Shown: piece after piece, positions 24,569-35,100 of the stretch | Layout: each line of letters starts with the position of its first letter | Numbering within the stretch: the stretch's first letter is position 1 | Source of the DNA: Thinopyrum elongatum | Lineage: Eukaryota > Streptophyta > Magnoliopsida > Poales > Poaceae | DNA length: 64,000 nt | NCBI GenBank assembly: GCA_011799875.1 | Contig: CM022303.1 | Span: forward strand, 297,860,362 to 297,924,361 | Reading direction: 5' to 3' | The notes under the pieces: generated by a model | What the model saw: only the letters and a program-made list of their open reading frames with translations | The model's database searches: none | What the model was told of the DNA's origin: nothing | Position numbers and translations under genes: made by a program

Positions 24569-25992
24569 GTTCTGTACAGAAACTTTATTTGGTTGTTTTT
24601 GGAGTTTTCCGAAGTCTTTTATTTGTTTTCTTTTTGGATCTTTGCTTGTATGCTTATGTATGTTATTGCTTGCTTACGCTAGATCATCCGGAGTGTGAAG
24701 CTTGCTACTATGAATCTTTAGAGTTCAACGAACATCAGCAAGGCAAGTTCACACTTTGATCATAAATTTTCAATACCCAGTTTTTACTATGCATTAGTTT
24801 CACCCTCAAAGATTGCATGAGTAGGATTGGGAACATGTGGTTATGCTTTGTAGTTCATGTGGTAGCAACCTTTGACCTTTGATCACCCCGAGAATATTCA
24901 TTATATCATATATTGCTTAGCCATGCTCGTAGACGGGGATTGGTATGTGTGATCCATGCAAGTTGCGAGAGATAATAATTTTGGGACAACTTAAGGTGGC
25001 AACCTTAATACACATCTGGGTGGATTGTTTGGGGCACCTGGAGAAACCAGTGCTTGCCCAAGGGGATCCCGGAGTACCCGTGTGATTACCCCAGGTCCGC
25101 CACCCAGGCTCAAAGGGATCATAAGATATTTCATGCCTAGAAACTTCCGTGTGCAGCCACAAGCCATTATGGGCTCTGGCATAGTTGAGTAAGTTGTGTG
25201 ACCTCTTTCCGTGGTAGACTAGCTGATGTAGGGGAAAGTAGGTGTACCGGTCTACCCAGGGTTTGGAGGAAATACTTCAGAAAGGCTATGTCTCGATCTT
25301 CCGATCATGGAGGTGGTCGAGTCTTGTGGGGAAAAGTGCGCAAACCTCTACAAAGTGTATAAACTAATCATGATTAGCCGTGTCCCCGGTTATGGACAAC
25401 TTGAGTATCTAGAAGTGAATTATTGGTTGATCTCATCACTCTATTTAATGGAATTATTGGGTTACTAATAACTTGGGAATTTTGGGTTTGAGTTGGAGGA
25501 ACCTTCTCAATAATAGCATTTTAATTTAGTAGAAATAAAAATTTATTCCTTTGTTGTAGGGAAAAATTAGCTTTATGCTGAATTAAACTTAGAGCCTCCA
25601 CCAGCCAGATATGCATGTAGTGATAGATATTGTTCATTATTATTCTATGGTGTGAAATTGCCAGCATATTCCATGTGCTGACCTACACGGCTGCAACGTC
25701 TCATGTTGCAGAGTTTTCCGACGAGGATTAAAGGTGCGATAGGTTGTTGTTCTGCACTCAGTTTGCCGTGGAGTTGGATGGACTCATTTACCTTCGATGC
25801 TTCCGCAGTTATTTTTATTTAGATGGCCTTTGGTCATATTATTGTAATAAATACTCTTTTGAGGACCTCGATGTAATAAAGTGTGTGATTGAACTCTGTT
25901 ATAATTCCTCGAGTACTGTGTGTGTCAGCATACCGATCCAGGGATGACACTTAAGCACAAAGACTTCGATCCTTTTGGGTCGGGTCGCTACA
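24569..25992 (+). repeat. Tekay-B 5' LTR, 3' half only
   Basis: It is homologous to 31663-33086 and ends gggtcgggtcgctaca like the Tekay-A LTRs. It was split by the Tekay-A insertion at 24568/24569. It contains the conserved GC splice-donor-like site at 24743. No gene is supported. Confidence 0.92.
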
Positions 25993-25995
25993 AGA

Positions 25996-26008
25996 TGGTA
26001 TCAGAGCC
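25996..26008 (+). other. Primer-binding site of Tekay-B
   Basis: tggtatcagagcc, the initiator tRNA-Met type, just after the LTR. Confidence 0.9.
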
Positions 26009-26039
26009 CACGCTGACTGTAGGACGCGACCACTAGGAA

Positions 26040-26285
26040 ATGAAAAGCCATAGGAAGAAAACTCTATTTTACGACTTCCTTATATATCCGTTGGTCTATA
26101 CTCTTCTCTATTCATTTCTATCTCTTCTCTACTTCAATAAAATAGTTGTTGAACCCCATGACCAAGTTGCTCAGCCCGATGAGACCATGACCTATGAAGA
26201 CAACACTGACGAAGAAGAAGCTAGAGTTGACATTGAATTGAGGAGATTTAGTTTAGACCACCACTACCAAGTTGAGTCCAACTAA
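26040..26285 (+). pseudogene. Probable ORF0 relic of Tekay-B
   Basis: This short 81-aa frame sits where Tekay-A has ORF0. Only its second half, an acidic stretch with YEDNTDEEEARVD, recalls the acidic tail of ORF0. The globular and coiled-coil parts are missing. It may be an internally deleted ORF0 or chance; the position is the best argument. Confidence 0.35.
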
Positions 26286-26475
26286 TGATTTGCGGTAGTA
26301 TGAAGAGATCATATCTCTTGTGGATATGACCTTACCTGTAGGTTTTGCTTGTGTGGTGTGATCTGTGTGAATTGCTTGATTTGGAGTTTTCTTGCTATCA
26401 AAAGCATATGGGTAGTGATTTCTCTTATTAGGCCCTTATTCTATTCTAATTTCTCATCCACTCTAAACTGAACAG

Positions 26476-29400
26476 ATGCCTCCGAGACGTGACCCAGAAT
26501 TCCCACCGGAACTTACCCAGTTGATCCAGAACCAGAATGCCCTCATGCAGATGCTCCTCCAAAACCAGAATTAGAACCAGAACAACAACAACAACAACCC
26601 ACCGCCACCACCCCCGGTCGACAACCTTACCCGTTTCCTGAGGTTGAACCCACTCGTGTTCTCTAGCAGCACGGAGCCGATCATCGCAGATGACTGGCTT
26701 CGCAAGATCGGAAGGGAGCTGACCACCGCAGGATGCACTGACACTGAGAAGGTGCACTTTGCCGCACATCAACTGGATAGACCAGCAGCTTCATGGTGGG
26801 AGAATTACACCACCACATTCCCCATAGCCAATGTGACTTGGGATCAGTTCCAGCAGGCGTTCCGTACCACACATGTTTCAGCTGGAGCTATGAGTCTGAA
26901 AAAGCATGAGTTCCGCAACTTACGCCGGGGAAATCGTTCTGTTGGTGATTATGTGGAGGAATTCAGCAAGTTATCCAGGTATGCTCCCGGAGACGTGGCT
27001 GATGATGCCGCTAAGCAGGGGAAATTTATGGAGGGACTAAACGATGATCTGGGACTTCAGTTGACCATGGCTACCTTTAACAATTATCAAGAGTTGGTCG
27101 ACAAGGCTATCATTCTGGAAGGCAAGCAGCAGCAGGTGGAGAATCGCAAGAGGAAGTATGGACAGGGAAAGTACAACTCTGGAGTTCAGCAGAAGCCCTG
27201 CTATACCCCGTACTAGGGAAATAATGGATCAGGATCCGGCAAGTATGGTGGACACACTCACCATAACCATGGAGGACATTCTCATCATGGAGGAAATGGA
27301 CATAACCATAATGGCCATAGGAATGGCAATGGGAATGGAGGAAACGACAATAAGCATGGCTCCAACACCGCTACACCGGCAAAAAAGGATCTGAGCCACA
27401 TTACGTGCTTCAAGTGCGGGAAAACCGGACACTACGTCACCGATTGCCCTGAGGCCAAGAACGGGAACGGCAATGGAAGCTCTGGAGGCAAGAAGCCTAA
27501 TCCTTTCACCAGAGGTCAGGTGAACCATGTCGATGTGGAGGAATTTTATGACCAGCCTGACGTCGTTGTTGGTAAGTTCTTGATTAATTCATTTACAGCC
27601 CTTGTTCTTTTTGACACTAGTGCATCGCATTCATTCATATCAAGGGGATTTGTGGACAAGTTTAAGTTGCCGACCGTAGCCCTTAACTCACCAATGTTAG
27701 TGAGTTCCCCAGGAGCAGAGTCTACGGCTAGTCGGGGATGTTTTCAGTTGCCATTGACCATAGGGAGACACGTTTTCCCCACCGACCTCATCATCCTAGA
27801 ATCACAAGGATTGGACGTAATTCTAGGCATGGACTGGCTATCCAAGTATGAAGGGAATATTGATTGTGCCCGTAAGTCGATTCTTCTCACCACCCCAGAT
27901 GGAAAACGGATCAAGTATGTGTCGAGGCATACGGCAAGGAGGACTCAGATGAATTCTCTTTCGGGAGTTGTTCAGGAGGAAGTACCAGTTGTGAAGGATT
28001 ATCCCGATGTTTTCCAAGAGGAATTGCCCGGCATGCCACCGGATCGAGACATTGAGTTTTTGATTGAGCTATTGCCAGGCACAGGACCGATATCCAAGAG
28101 ACCGTATCGGATGCCCGCCAATGATTTGGAAGAAATTAAGAAGCAGATTAAGGAATTACTGGAGAAAGGGTATATCCGATCGAGTTCATCACCTTGGGGA
28201 GCCCCAGTTCTTTTAGTGGAAAAGAAGGACAGAATCATGAGAATGGTTGTGGATTACCGTTCGTTGAATGAGGTGACGATCAAGAACAAGTACCCTCTGC
28301 CAATGATCAATGATTTGTTTGACCAGCTACAAGGAGCAAAAGTTTTCTCTAAGATCGATCTTCGATCAGGATATCACCAGCTGAAGATTCAAGAACAGGA
28401 TATAACCAAGACAGCCTTTACCACGAGATATGGGCTTTATGAGTACACGGTCATGTCTTTTGGTTTGACTAACGCCCCTGCCTATTTCATGAGTATGATG
28501 AACAAGGTATTCATGGAGTTTTTGGATAAGTTCGTCGTCGTTTTCATTGATGATATACTGGTTTACTCGAAGAATGAAGAGGAACACAAGGAACATTTGC
28601 GCTTGGTGCTGGAGAAGCTCAGAGAACATCAGTTATATGCAAAGTTCAGCAAGTGCGAATTCTTGTTGAAGGAAGTTGGATTTCTCGGACATGTTATATC
28701 AGCAGAAGGAATAGCAGTAGACCCTTCCAAGGTTGAAGCCATCACCGAATGGAAGGCACCCACCACAGTCGGAGAGATACGTAGTTTTCTTGGACTCGCA
28801 GGATATTATCGGAGGTTTATTGAGAATTTCTCCAAGATCCGAGAAGCCCAGAAGTTAGACAAAGGTATTGCGGAGATAAAGGGAAGGATGAACCAAGGAA
28901 AGGCAGAAGGATTTCATGAGGATGAACATGGAACCTGATGGTTTGAGCAGCGTATTTACGTGCCAAATGACCCAGAGATTAGGAAGTTGATTCTTCAGGA
29001 GGCTCATGATTCGCCTTATTCGATACATCCGGGCAACACCAAGATGTATTTGGACTTGAAGGAAAATTTCTGGTGGACAGGTATGAAGAAGGAGATTGCC
29101 GAGTATGTAGCAGTATGCGATGTATGTCAGAGAGTTAAGGCAGAGCATCAGAAACCAGCAGGATTACTTCAGCCCTTGACGATACCCGATTGGAAATGGG
29201 ATAAGCTTGGCATGGATTTTATCACCGGATTGCCCAGGACTCGTTCAGGATATGATTCCATCTGGGTTATAGTTGATCGCTTGACCAAGGTAGCTCACTT
29301 CATCCCCGTGAAAACCACATATACAAGTGCTAAGTTGGCCAAGATATACATGACCAGGATCGTATGTCTGCATGGAGTTCCAAGGACCATTGTATCAGAT

Positions 29401-30300
29401 AGAGGAACACAATTTACCTCAAAGTTTTGGCATCAATTACATGAAACTTTGGGTACCAGGCTGGAGTTTAGTACAGCTTTTCATCCGCAGAGAGATGGGC
29501 AGACGGAGAGAGTCAACCAGATTCTGGAGGACATGTTGAGAGCTTGTGCGCTCGATTACGGATCTAGTTGGGATGATAATTTGCCTTACGCAGAGTTCTC
29601 ATATAACAACAGTTATCAAGCTAGTTTGAAGATGGCCCCTTTCGAAGCTTTGTACGGAAGGAGGTGCAGGACACCATTGATGTGGGATGAAGTTGGAGAC
29701 CATAAATTATTCGGACTAGATTTAATCAGAGATCCGGAGGAGAAAGTCAAGTTGATCCGTGACAGACTCAAAATAGCCCAATCCAGACAGAAAAGTTATG
29801 CCGATACTAAACGCAAGGAAGTAACTTATGAAGTCGGAGACAGAGCATATCTTCGTGTGTCGCCACTTCGAGGAGTTAAACGATTTGGAGTCAAAGGAAA
29901 GTTAGCACCACGATTTGTGGGGCCATACAGAGTTTTGGAACGCAGAGGAGAAGTTGCATATCAGCTGGAGTTACCCGAAGCTTTGTCTGGAGTTCATGAC
30001 GTGTTTCACGTTTCCTAGTTGAAGAAATGCCATGCGGAGATGGCCGATATTTCTCTAAGAGATACAGTGCCCCTGGAAGCAATTCAGTTGGAGAGTGACC
30101 TGACTTATGAGGAGAAACCGGTCAAAATTCTCGAGTTTGCCAACAGAGTTACCCGCAGCAAGGTCATCAAATTTTGCAAGGTTTAGTGGAGTCACCATAC
30201 CGAGGAGGAAGCCACCTGGGAACGCGAAGAAGATATTCGACAGGACCACCCACACCTTTTTGCTAGCCAACCCGAATCTCGAGGACGAGATTCATCTTAA
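26476..30300 (+). pseudogene. gag-pol of Tekay-B, five stops and an RNase H deletion
   Basis: All segments lie in one frame from the gag ATG (after an AACAG acceptor-like site) to TAA at 30298. In-frame stops are at 26572, 27214, 28936, 30016 and 30184; there is no frameshift. Recognisable parts are the Gag core, the CCHC knuckle [14 protein letters not shown], a protease with DTSAS instead of DTGAS, RT with FIDD, integrase with its catalytic residues and a chromodomain-like tail. Compared with Tekay-A, 618 bases (206 codons) are missing at about 28838, joining RT directly to the integrase linker. This removes the whole RNase H domain but keeps the frame. The protease Gly to Ser change is another likely inactivating lesion. 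Confidence 0.92.
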
Positions 30301-30312
30301 GGGGGGTAGGTT
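30300..30312 (+). other. Polypurine tract of Tekay-B
   Basis: aggggggtaggtt, directly before the 3' LTR and the same as in Tekay-A. Confidence 0.8.
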
Positions 30313-33086
30313 TGTAACATCCCAAATTTTCAATTTGGAATGTTTTACAATTATTAGCTAAGCATCTATGCATTTTGTTTGAATTGAGTGGCATTTGGAA
30401 ATTTCAGAGGCATTTGAGTTTTATCTGACTTTGAATTCAACTTGGCATTTGAAATTTATTTCAAAAAAATCCCTGACAAATACTTGTTCAAAAGTATGAG
30501 AGGAGCTAACATGACACTCCAAAAAGTCAGAAGAAAACAATGCCAAAAGTTTTGAATTCAAATTTGAGTTTCATTTGGATTTTTTTAGAAAAATATTTTT
30601 TATAAAGTTTTTATTTAGCCTCTGAAAAATAGTTCATCTTGTAGGATTTATTTTTTTGATTTTTTTGATATATATATGTCCTATATAAAAATATTTTTAT
30701 TTTCTATCTTTTATTTTCTTCTGTCTTTCTTTTCTTGGGCCTTGATTTTTTTAATAAGGCCCATACGCACGCGCTTCTTCTTCCTCCTAGTTCATCTTCA
30801 AAGGAACACGAACAGAGGCTACGTCCATGGCGCCTCCACCTCTTCCTTCACCCCTCTTCCTTCCCCGCACCCACTAAACCCCAGAACCAGTTCCCCTCTC
30901 CTCCCTCGACCCCTCCCCTTCACTAGTGCGCCCTAATTCCCCCACTAATGGCCATTAGAAGCACAAGTAACAGCCACCATTAATGTCATAAAATCCGACG
31001 ATGTCCCGCTTACCTCTGGCCCTCCCCTGCCCTATATAAAGCACCCCTGGGAGCCCCTCTCAACCCTCGTCCGAAGCCCTCTCCTTCTGGAGCTTTTCTC
31101 CCTTCCCATCCCGTTTAATTGCTCGCCGGAGTTCTTGGATTCCGGCGGCTTCTCCACCGCGCCAGGAGACGATACCGACCCCGCGGTACTACTCCTCGGA
31201 TCCGCCTCACGTTGCTCTTCACCGTCCCGCACGCGTCCTTCGCCGAAGCACACCGGAGCCGCCTTCTTCTTTGTCGCCGGCGACAAGTCCGGTGAGCACC
31301 CAGCCAGCAAATCAGAGAGCGCCACTTGTCTCTGGCCGAATTTTTCTCTTTTTCCAGTATTTTTCCAATCTCAGATTCTATACCAGTTCTTCTTTCTAGT
31401 ATATCTTTTAATCTATAGATCTGATTTAGTTGATTCTATTTCCTAAGGTTTCATAAAAATCTCCTCTATCCAGAGAACCAAACAAAAAATATTTTTGAAA
31501 GTTTTAAAATTTGAATTCAAGCAGATCTGAATTCAAACTTCGTTAGGCTATAACTTGAGTTTCGTAACTCCGTTTTGGGTGATTCTTTTTGCAAATCGAA
31601 GCTTGTGACATGTACTTTCTGTTAAAACCAAAACCATTTATTTTTGTTGCTGTAAAAATAACATTCTGTACAGAAACTATATTTGGTTGTTTTTGGAGTT
31701 TTCTGAAGTCTTTTATTTGTTTTCTTTTTGGATCTTTGCTTGTATGCTTATGTATGTTATTGCTTGCTTACGCTAGATCATCCGGAGTGTGAAGCTTGCT
31801 ACTATGAATCTTTAGAGTTCAACGAACGTCAGCAAGGCAAGTTCACACTTTGATCATAAATTTTCAATACCCAGTTTTTACTATGCATTAGTTTCACCCT
31901 CAAAGATTGCATGAGTAGGATTGGGAACATGTGGTTATGCTTTGTAGTTCATGTGGTAGCAACCTTTGACCTTTGATCACCCCGGGAATATTCGTTATAT
32001 CATATATTGCTTAGCCATGCTCGTAGACGGGGATTGGTATGTGTGATCCATGCAAGTTGCGAGAGATAATAATTTTGGGACAACTTAAGGTGGCAACCTT
32101 AATACACATCTGGGTGGATTGTTTGGGACACCTGGAGAAACCAGTGCTTGCCCAAGGGGATCCCGGAGTACCCGTGTGATTACCCTGGGTCCGCCACCCA
32201 GGCTCAAAGGGATCATAAGATATTTCATGCCTAGAAACTTCCGTGTGCAGCCACAAGCCATTATGGGCTCTGGCATAGTTGAGTAAGTTGTGTGACCTCT
32301 TTCCGTGGTAGACTAGCTGATGTAGGGGAAAGTAGGTGTACCGGTCTACCCAGGGTTTGGAGGAAATACTTCAGAAAGGCTATGTCTCGATCTTCCGATC
32401 ATGGAGGTGGTCGAGTCTTGTGGGGAAAAGTGCGCAAACCTCTGCAGAGTGTATAAACTAATCATGATTAGCCGTGTCCCCGGTTATGGACAACTTGAGT
32501 ATCTAGAAGTGAATTATTGGTTGATCTCATCACTCTATTTAATGGAATTATTGGGTTACTAATAACTTGGGAATTTTGGGTTTGAGTTGGAGGAACCTTC
32601 TCAATAATGGCATTTTAATTTAGTAGAAATAAAAATTTATTCCTTTGTTGTAGGGAAATATTAGCTTTATGCTGAATTAAACTTAGAGCCTCCACCAGCC
32701 AGATATGCATGTAGTGATAGATATTGTTCATTATTATTCTATGGTGTGAAATTGCCAGCATATTCCATGTGCTGACCTACACGGCTGCAACGTCTCATGT
32801 TGCAGAGTTTTCCGACGAGGATTAAAGGTGCGATAGGTCGTTGTTCTGCACTCAGTTTGCCGTGGAGTTGGATGGACTCATTTACCTGCGATGCTTCCGC
32901 AGTTATTTTTATTTAGATGGCCTTTGGCCATATTATTGTAATAAATACTCTTTTGAGGACCTCGATGTAATAAAGTGTGTGATTGAACTCTGTTATAATT
33001 CCTCGAGTACTGTGTGTGTCAGCATACCGATCCAGGGATGACACTTAAGCACAGAGACTTCGATCCTTTTGGGTCGGGTCGCTACA
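30313..33086 (+). repeat. Tekay-B 3' LTR, complete (2774 bp)
   Basis: It starts TGTAACATCCC with the same terminal hairpin as Tekay-A and ends CGCTACA. Its middle differs strongly from Tekay-A: it has no long CCG tract, and carries a clear TATA box at 31033 followed by a C-rich leader. The small frames that can be read in the leader (30676-31446) have no recognisable homology and I do not call them genes. Confidence 0.93.
31033..31040 (+). promoter_or_regulatory. TATA box of the Tekay-B LTR
   Basis: TATATAAA followed by GC, 720 bases into the LTR, with a CT-rich leader downstream. It is a typical plant core promoter, and transcription probably starts about 30 bases downstream. Confidence 0.6.
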
Positions 33087-33440
33087 CAGAAGAATGGCCC
33101 CAACCGGCTTGTAGGGGCGCCACAAGCATGCCCGACGCGCCCTGGGTAGGAGGCGCGCCCCTTGGGCTTGTGGGCCCCTCAGGCATTGTCTCGCGTTGAT
33201 TCTTTTTCCCAAAAATCACATATATTCCAAAATAAATCTCCGTAAATTTTCATCGCATTGGACTTTGTTTGGTATGGATATTCTTCAAAACAAAAACCAT
33301 GCAACAAACAAGAACTGGCACTGGGCACAGGATCAATATGTTAGTCCAAGAAAATCATATAAATTGTTGCCAAAAGTATGTAACAGTTATAGAATATTGG
33401 CATGAAACAATCAAAAATTATAGATATGACGGAGACGTAT
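33087..33440 (-). repeat. LTR fragment of Sabrina-like element E4
   Basis: Read on the minus strand, this resembles the first ~360 bases of the LTRs at 33441-35085 and 39249-40887, including the segments around ttagtcc and gacgtat at its terminal end. Its GC-rich palindromic part abuts the Tekay-B insertion at 33086. Its terminal bases were separated by insertion of the 33441-40887 element and continue at 40888-40894. Confidence 0.8.
33436..33440. repeat. Target-site duplication, left copy
   Basis: cgtat, repeated at 40888-40892 right after the element. The 5-bp size is as expected for gypsy integrase. Confidence 0.88.
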
Positions 33441-34707
33441 TGATGTCTACTACACAACTTGTTCTTGTAGACCCATGTTGGGCCTCCAAGCGCAGTGTTT
33501 TGTAGGACAGTAGAAATTTTCCCTCAAGTGGATGACCTAAGGTTTATATATCCATGGGAGGCGTAGGATGAAGGTGGTCTCTCTCAAACAACCCTGCAAC
33601 CAAATAACAAAAAGTTTGTTGTGTCCCCAACACACCAAATACAATGGTAATTTGTATAGGTGCACTAGTTCGGTGAAGAGTTGGTGATACAAGCGTAGTA
33701 ATGATAGTAGATATTGATTTTTGTAATAGGAACAATAAAAAATAGCAAGGTAGCAATTGATAAAATGAAGCACAAACGATATTGCAATGCTCGAAAATGA
33801 GGCCTAGGGTCCGTACTTCGCTAGTGCAATCCCTCAACAATGCTAATATAATTGGATCATATACCCTTCCCTCAACGTGCGATGAAGAATCACTCCAAAG
33901 TTCCTATCTAGCGGAGAACATAAGAAGAAATTGTTTGTAGGGTACGAAACCACCTCAAAGCTATTCTTTTCGATCAATCTATCCTAGAGTTCGTACTAAA
34001 ATAACACCAAGCTATTCTTTCCGATCGATCTAACCAAGAGTTCGTACTAAAATAACACCATATGGTACACATCAACCAACTCTAATGTCCCCTAGATACT
34101 CCAATGTCACCACGAGTATCCGTGAGTTGATTATACGATATGCATCAAACAATTTCAGATTCATAATACTCAATCCAACACAAAGAACTTCAAAGAGTGC
34201 CCCAAGATTTCTACCGGAGAAACAAGGACGAAAACGTGCATCAACCCCTATGCATAGATTACCCCAATGTCACCTCGGGAATCCGCGAGTTGAGTGCCAA
34301 GACATAGATCAAGTGCTCTCAAATCCATAAAAGTATTCAATCCGATAAAACGAAATCTCAAAGGGAAAACTCAATTCATCACAACAAGATAGAGAGGGGA
34401 AAACACCATATGATCCAACTATATTAACAAAGCCCGTGATACATCAAGATCGTGCCATCTCAAGAACACGAGAGAGAGAGAGAGAGATTAAACACATAGA
34501 TACTTGTACAAACCCTCAGCCCCGAGGGTGGACTACTCCCTCCTCATCATGGTGGCCGCCGGGATGATGAAGATGGCCACCGGTGATGATTTCCCCCTCC
34601 GACAGGGTGCCAGAACAGGGTCTAGATTGGTTTTTCGTGGCTACAGAGGCTTGCGGCGGCAGAACTTCTGATCTGGGATTATTCTCGGGGGTTTTGGAAT
34701 ATTCAGG

Positions 34708-34715
34708 AATTTATA
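34708..34715 (-). promoter_or_regulatory. TATA box of the Sabrina-like LTR
   Basis: Minus strand TATAAATT. The matching site in the other LTR is 40528-40535, and the related F LTRs carry TATAAATA at 43019-43026 and 48191-48198. Confidence 0.55.
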
Positions 34716-34741
34716 GGGCGAAGAGGCGGTGCGGGAGGCCA

Positions 34742-34813
34742 CCGAGGTGGGCACAACCCACCAGGGCGCGCCTGGGCCTCCAGGCGCGCCCAGGTGGGTT
34801 GTGCCCCCCTCGG
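34742..34813. repeat. Long imperfect palindrome just upstream of the TATA box
   Basis: The arms are 34 bases (34742-34775 and 34780-34813) with only two mismatches and a 4-base loop (gcct). The inner stem is ggcgcgcctgg / ccaggcgcgcc. In the right LTR the same place (40562-40615) has lost 18 central bases but remains palindromic around gggcgcgccc. Confidence 0.85.
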
Positions 34814-35085
34814 GGCACCCCTCTGGTACTTCTTTGGCCCATGTTGTTGATTCTGCTCCATAAAAATTCTCCAAAAAGTTTCGCTGCGTTTGGACTCCGT
34901 TTGGTACTGATATTCCGCGAAGTATAAAACAAGCAAAAAAACAGCAACTGGCGCTGGGCACTATGTCAATAGGTTAGTCCCAAAAAATGATATAAAGTTG
35001 CTATAAAATTATTGTAAAACATCCAAGAATGATAATATAATAGCATGGAGCAAGCAAAAATTATAGATACGTTGGAGACGTATCA

Positions 35086-35100
35086 GCATCCCCAAGCTTA
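35086..35100 (-). other. Polypurine tract next to the 3' LTR
   Basis: On the minus strand TAAGCTTGGGGATGC abuts the LTR. The same word recurs inside the element at 36786-36800, 36843-36856, 37523-37537, 37580-37594 and 38913-38927. Confidence 0.7.

Larger units (their letters stand above)
24569..33086 (+). mobile_element. Tekay-B: older related Ty3/gypsy element, 5' LTR interrupted by Tekay-A
   Basis: The element has a truncated 5' LTR (24569-25992), a primer site, a relic of ORF0, a broken gag-pol frame and a complete 3' LTR (30313-33086). The 1424 bases of the truncated 5' LTR align without net gaps to 31663-33086, with about 17 differences counted by eye (about 1.2%), mostly transitions. 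The missing 5' part of the left LTR should lie left of the array, outside the window. The right flank starts cagaa, the expected right target duplication. Confidence 0.92.
33441..35085 (-). repeat. 3' LTR of the Sabrina-like element (1645 bp)
   Basis: On the plus strand it starts tgatgtctac and ends gacgtatca. It contains a (GA)n run at 34470-34487, a TATA box (minus strand) at 34708-34715 and a long palindrome at 34742-34813. No gene is supported. Confidence 0.92.

Noticed and set aside
30676..31446. Short plus-strand frames in the Tekay-B LTR leader
   Set aside because: They span the TATA box and the CT-rich leader, are not shared with Tekay-A, and show no domain.
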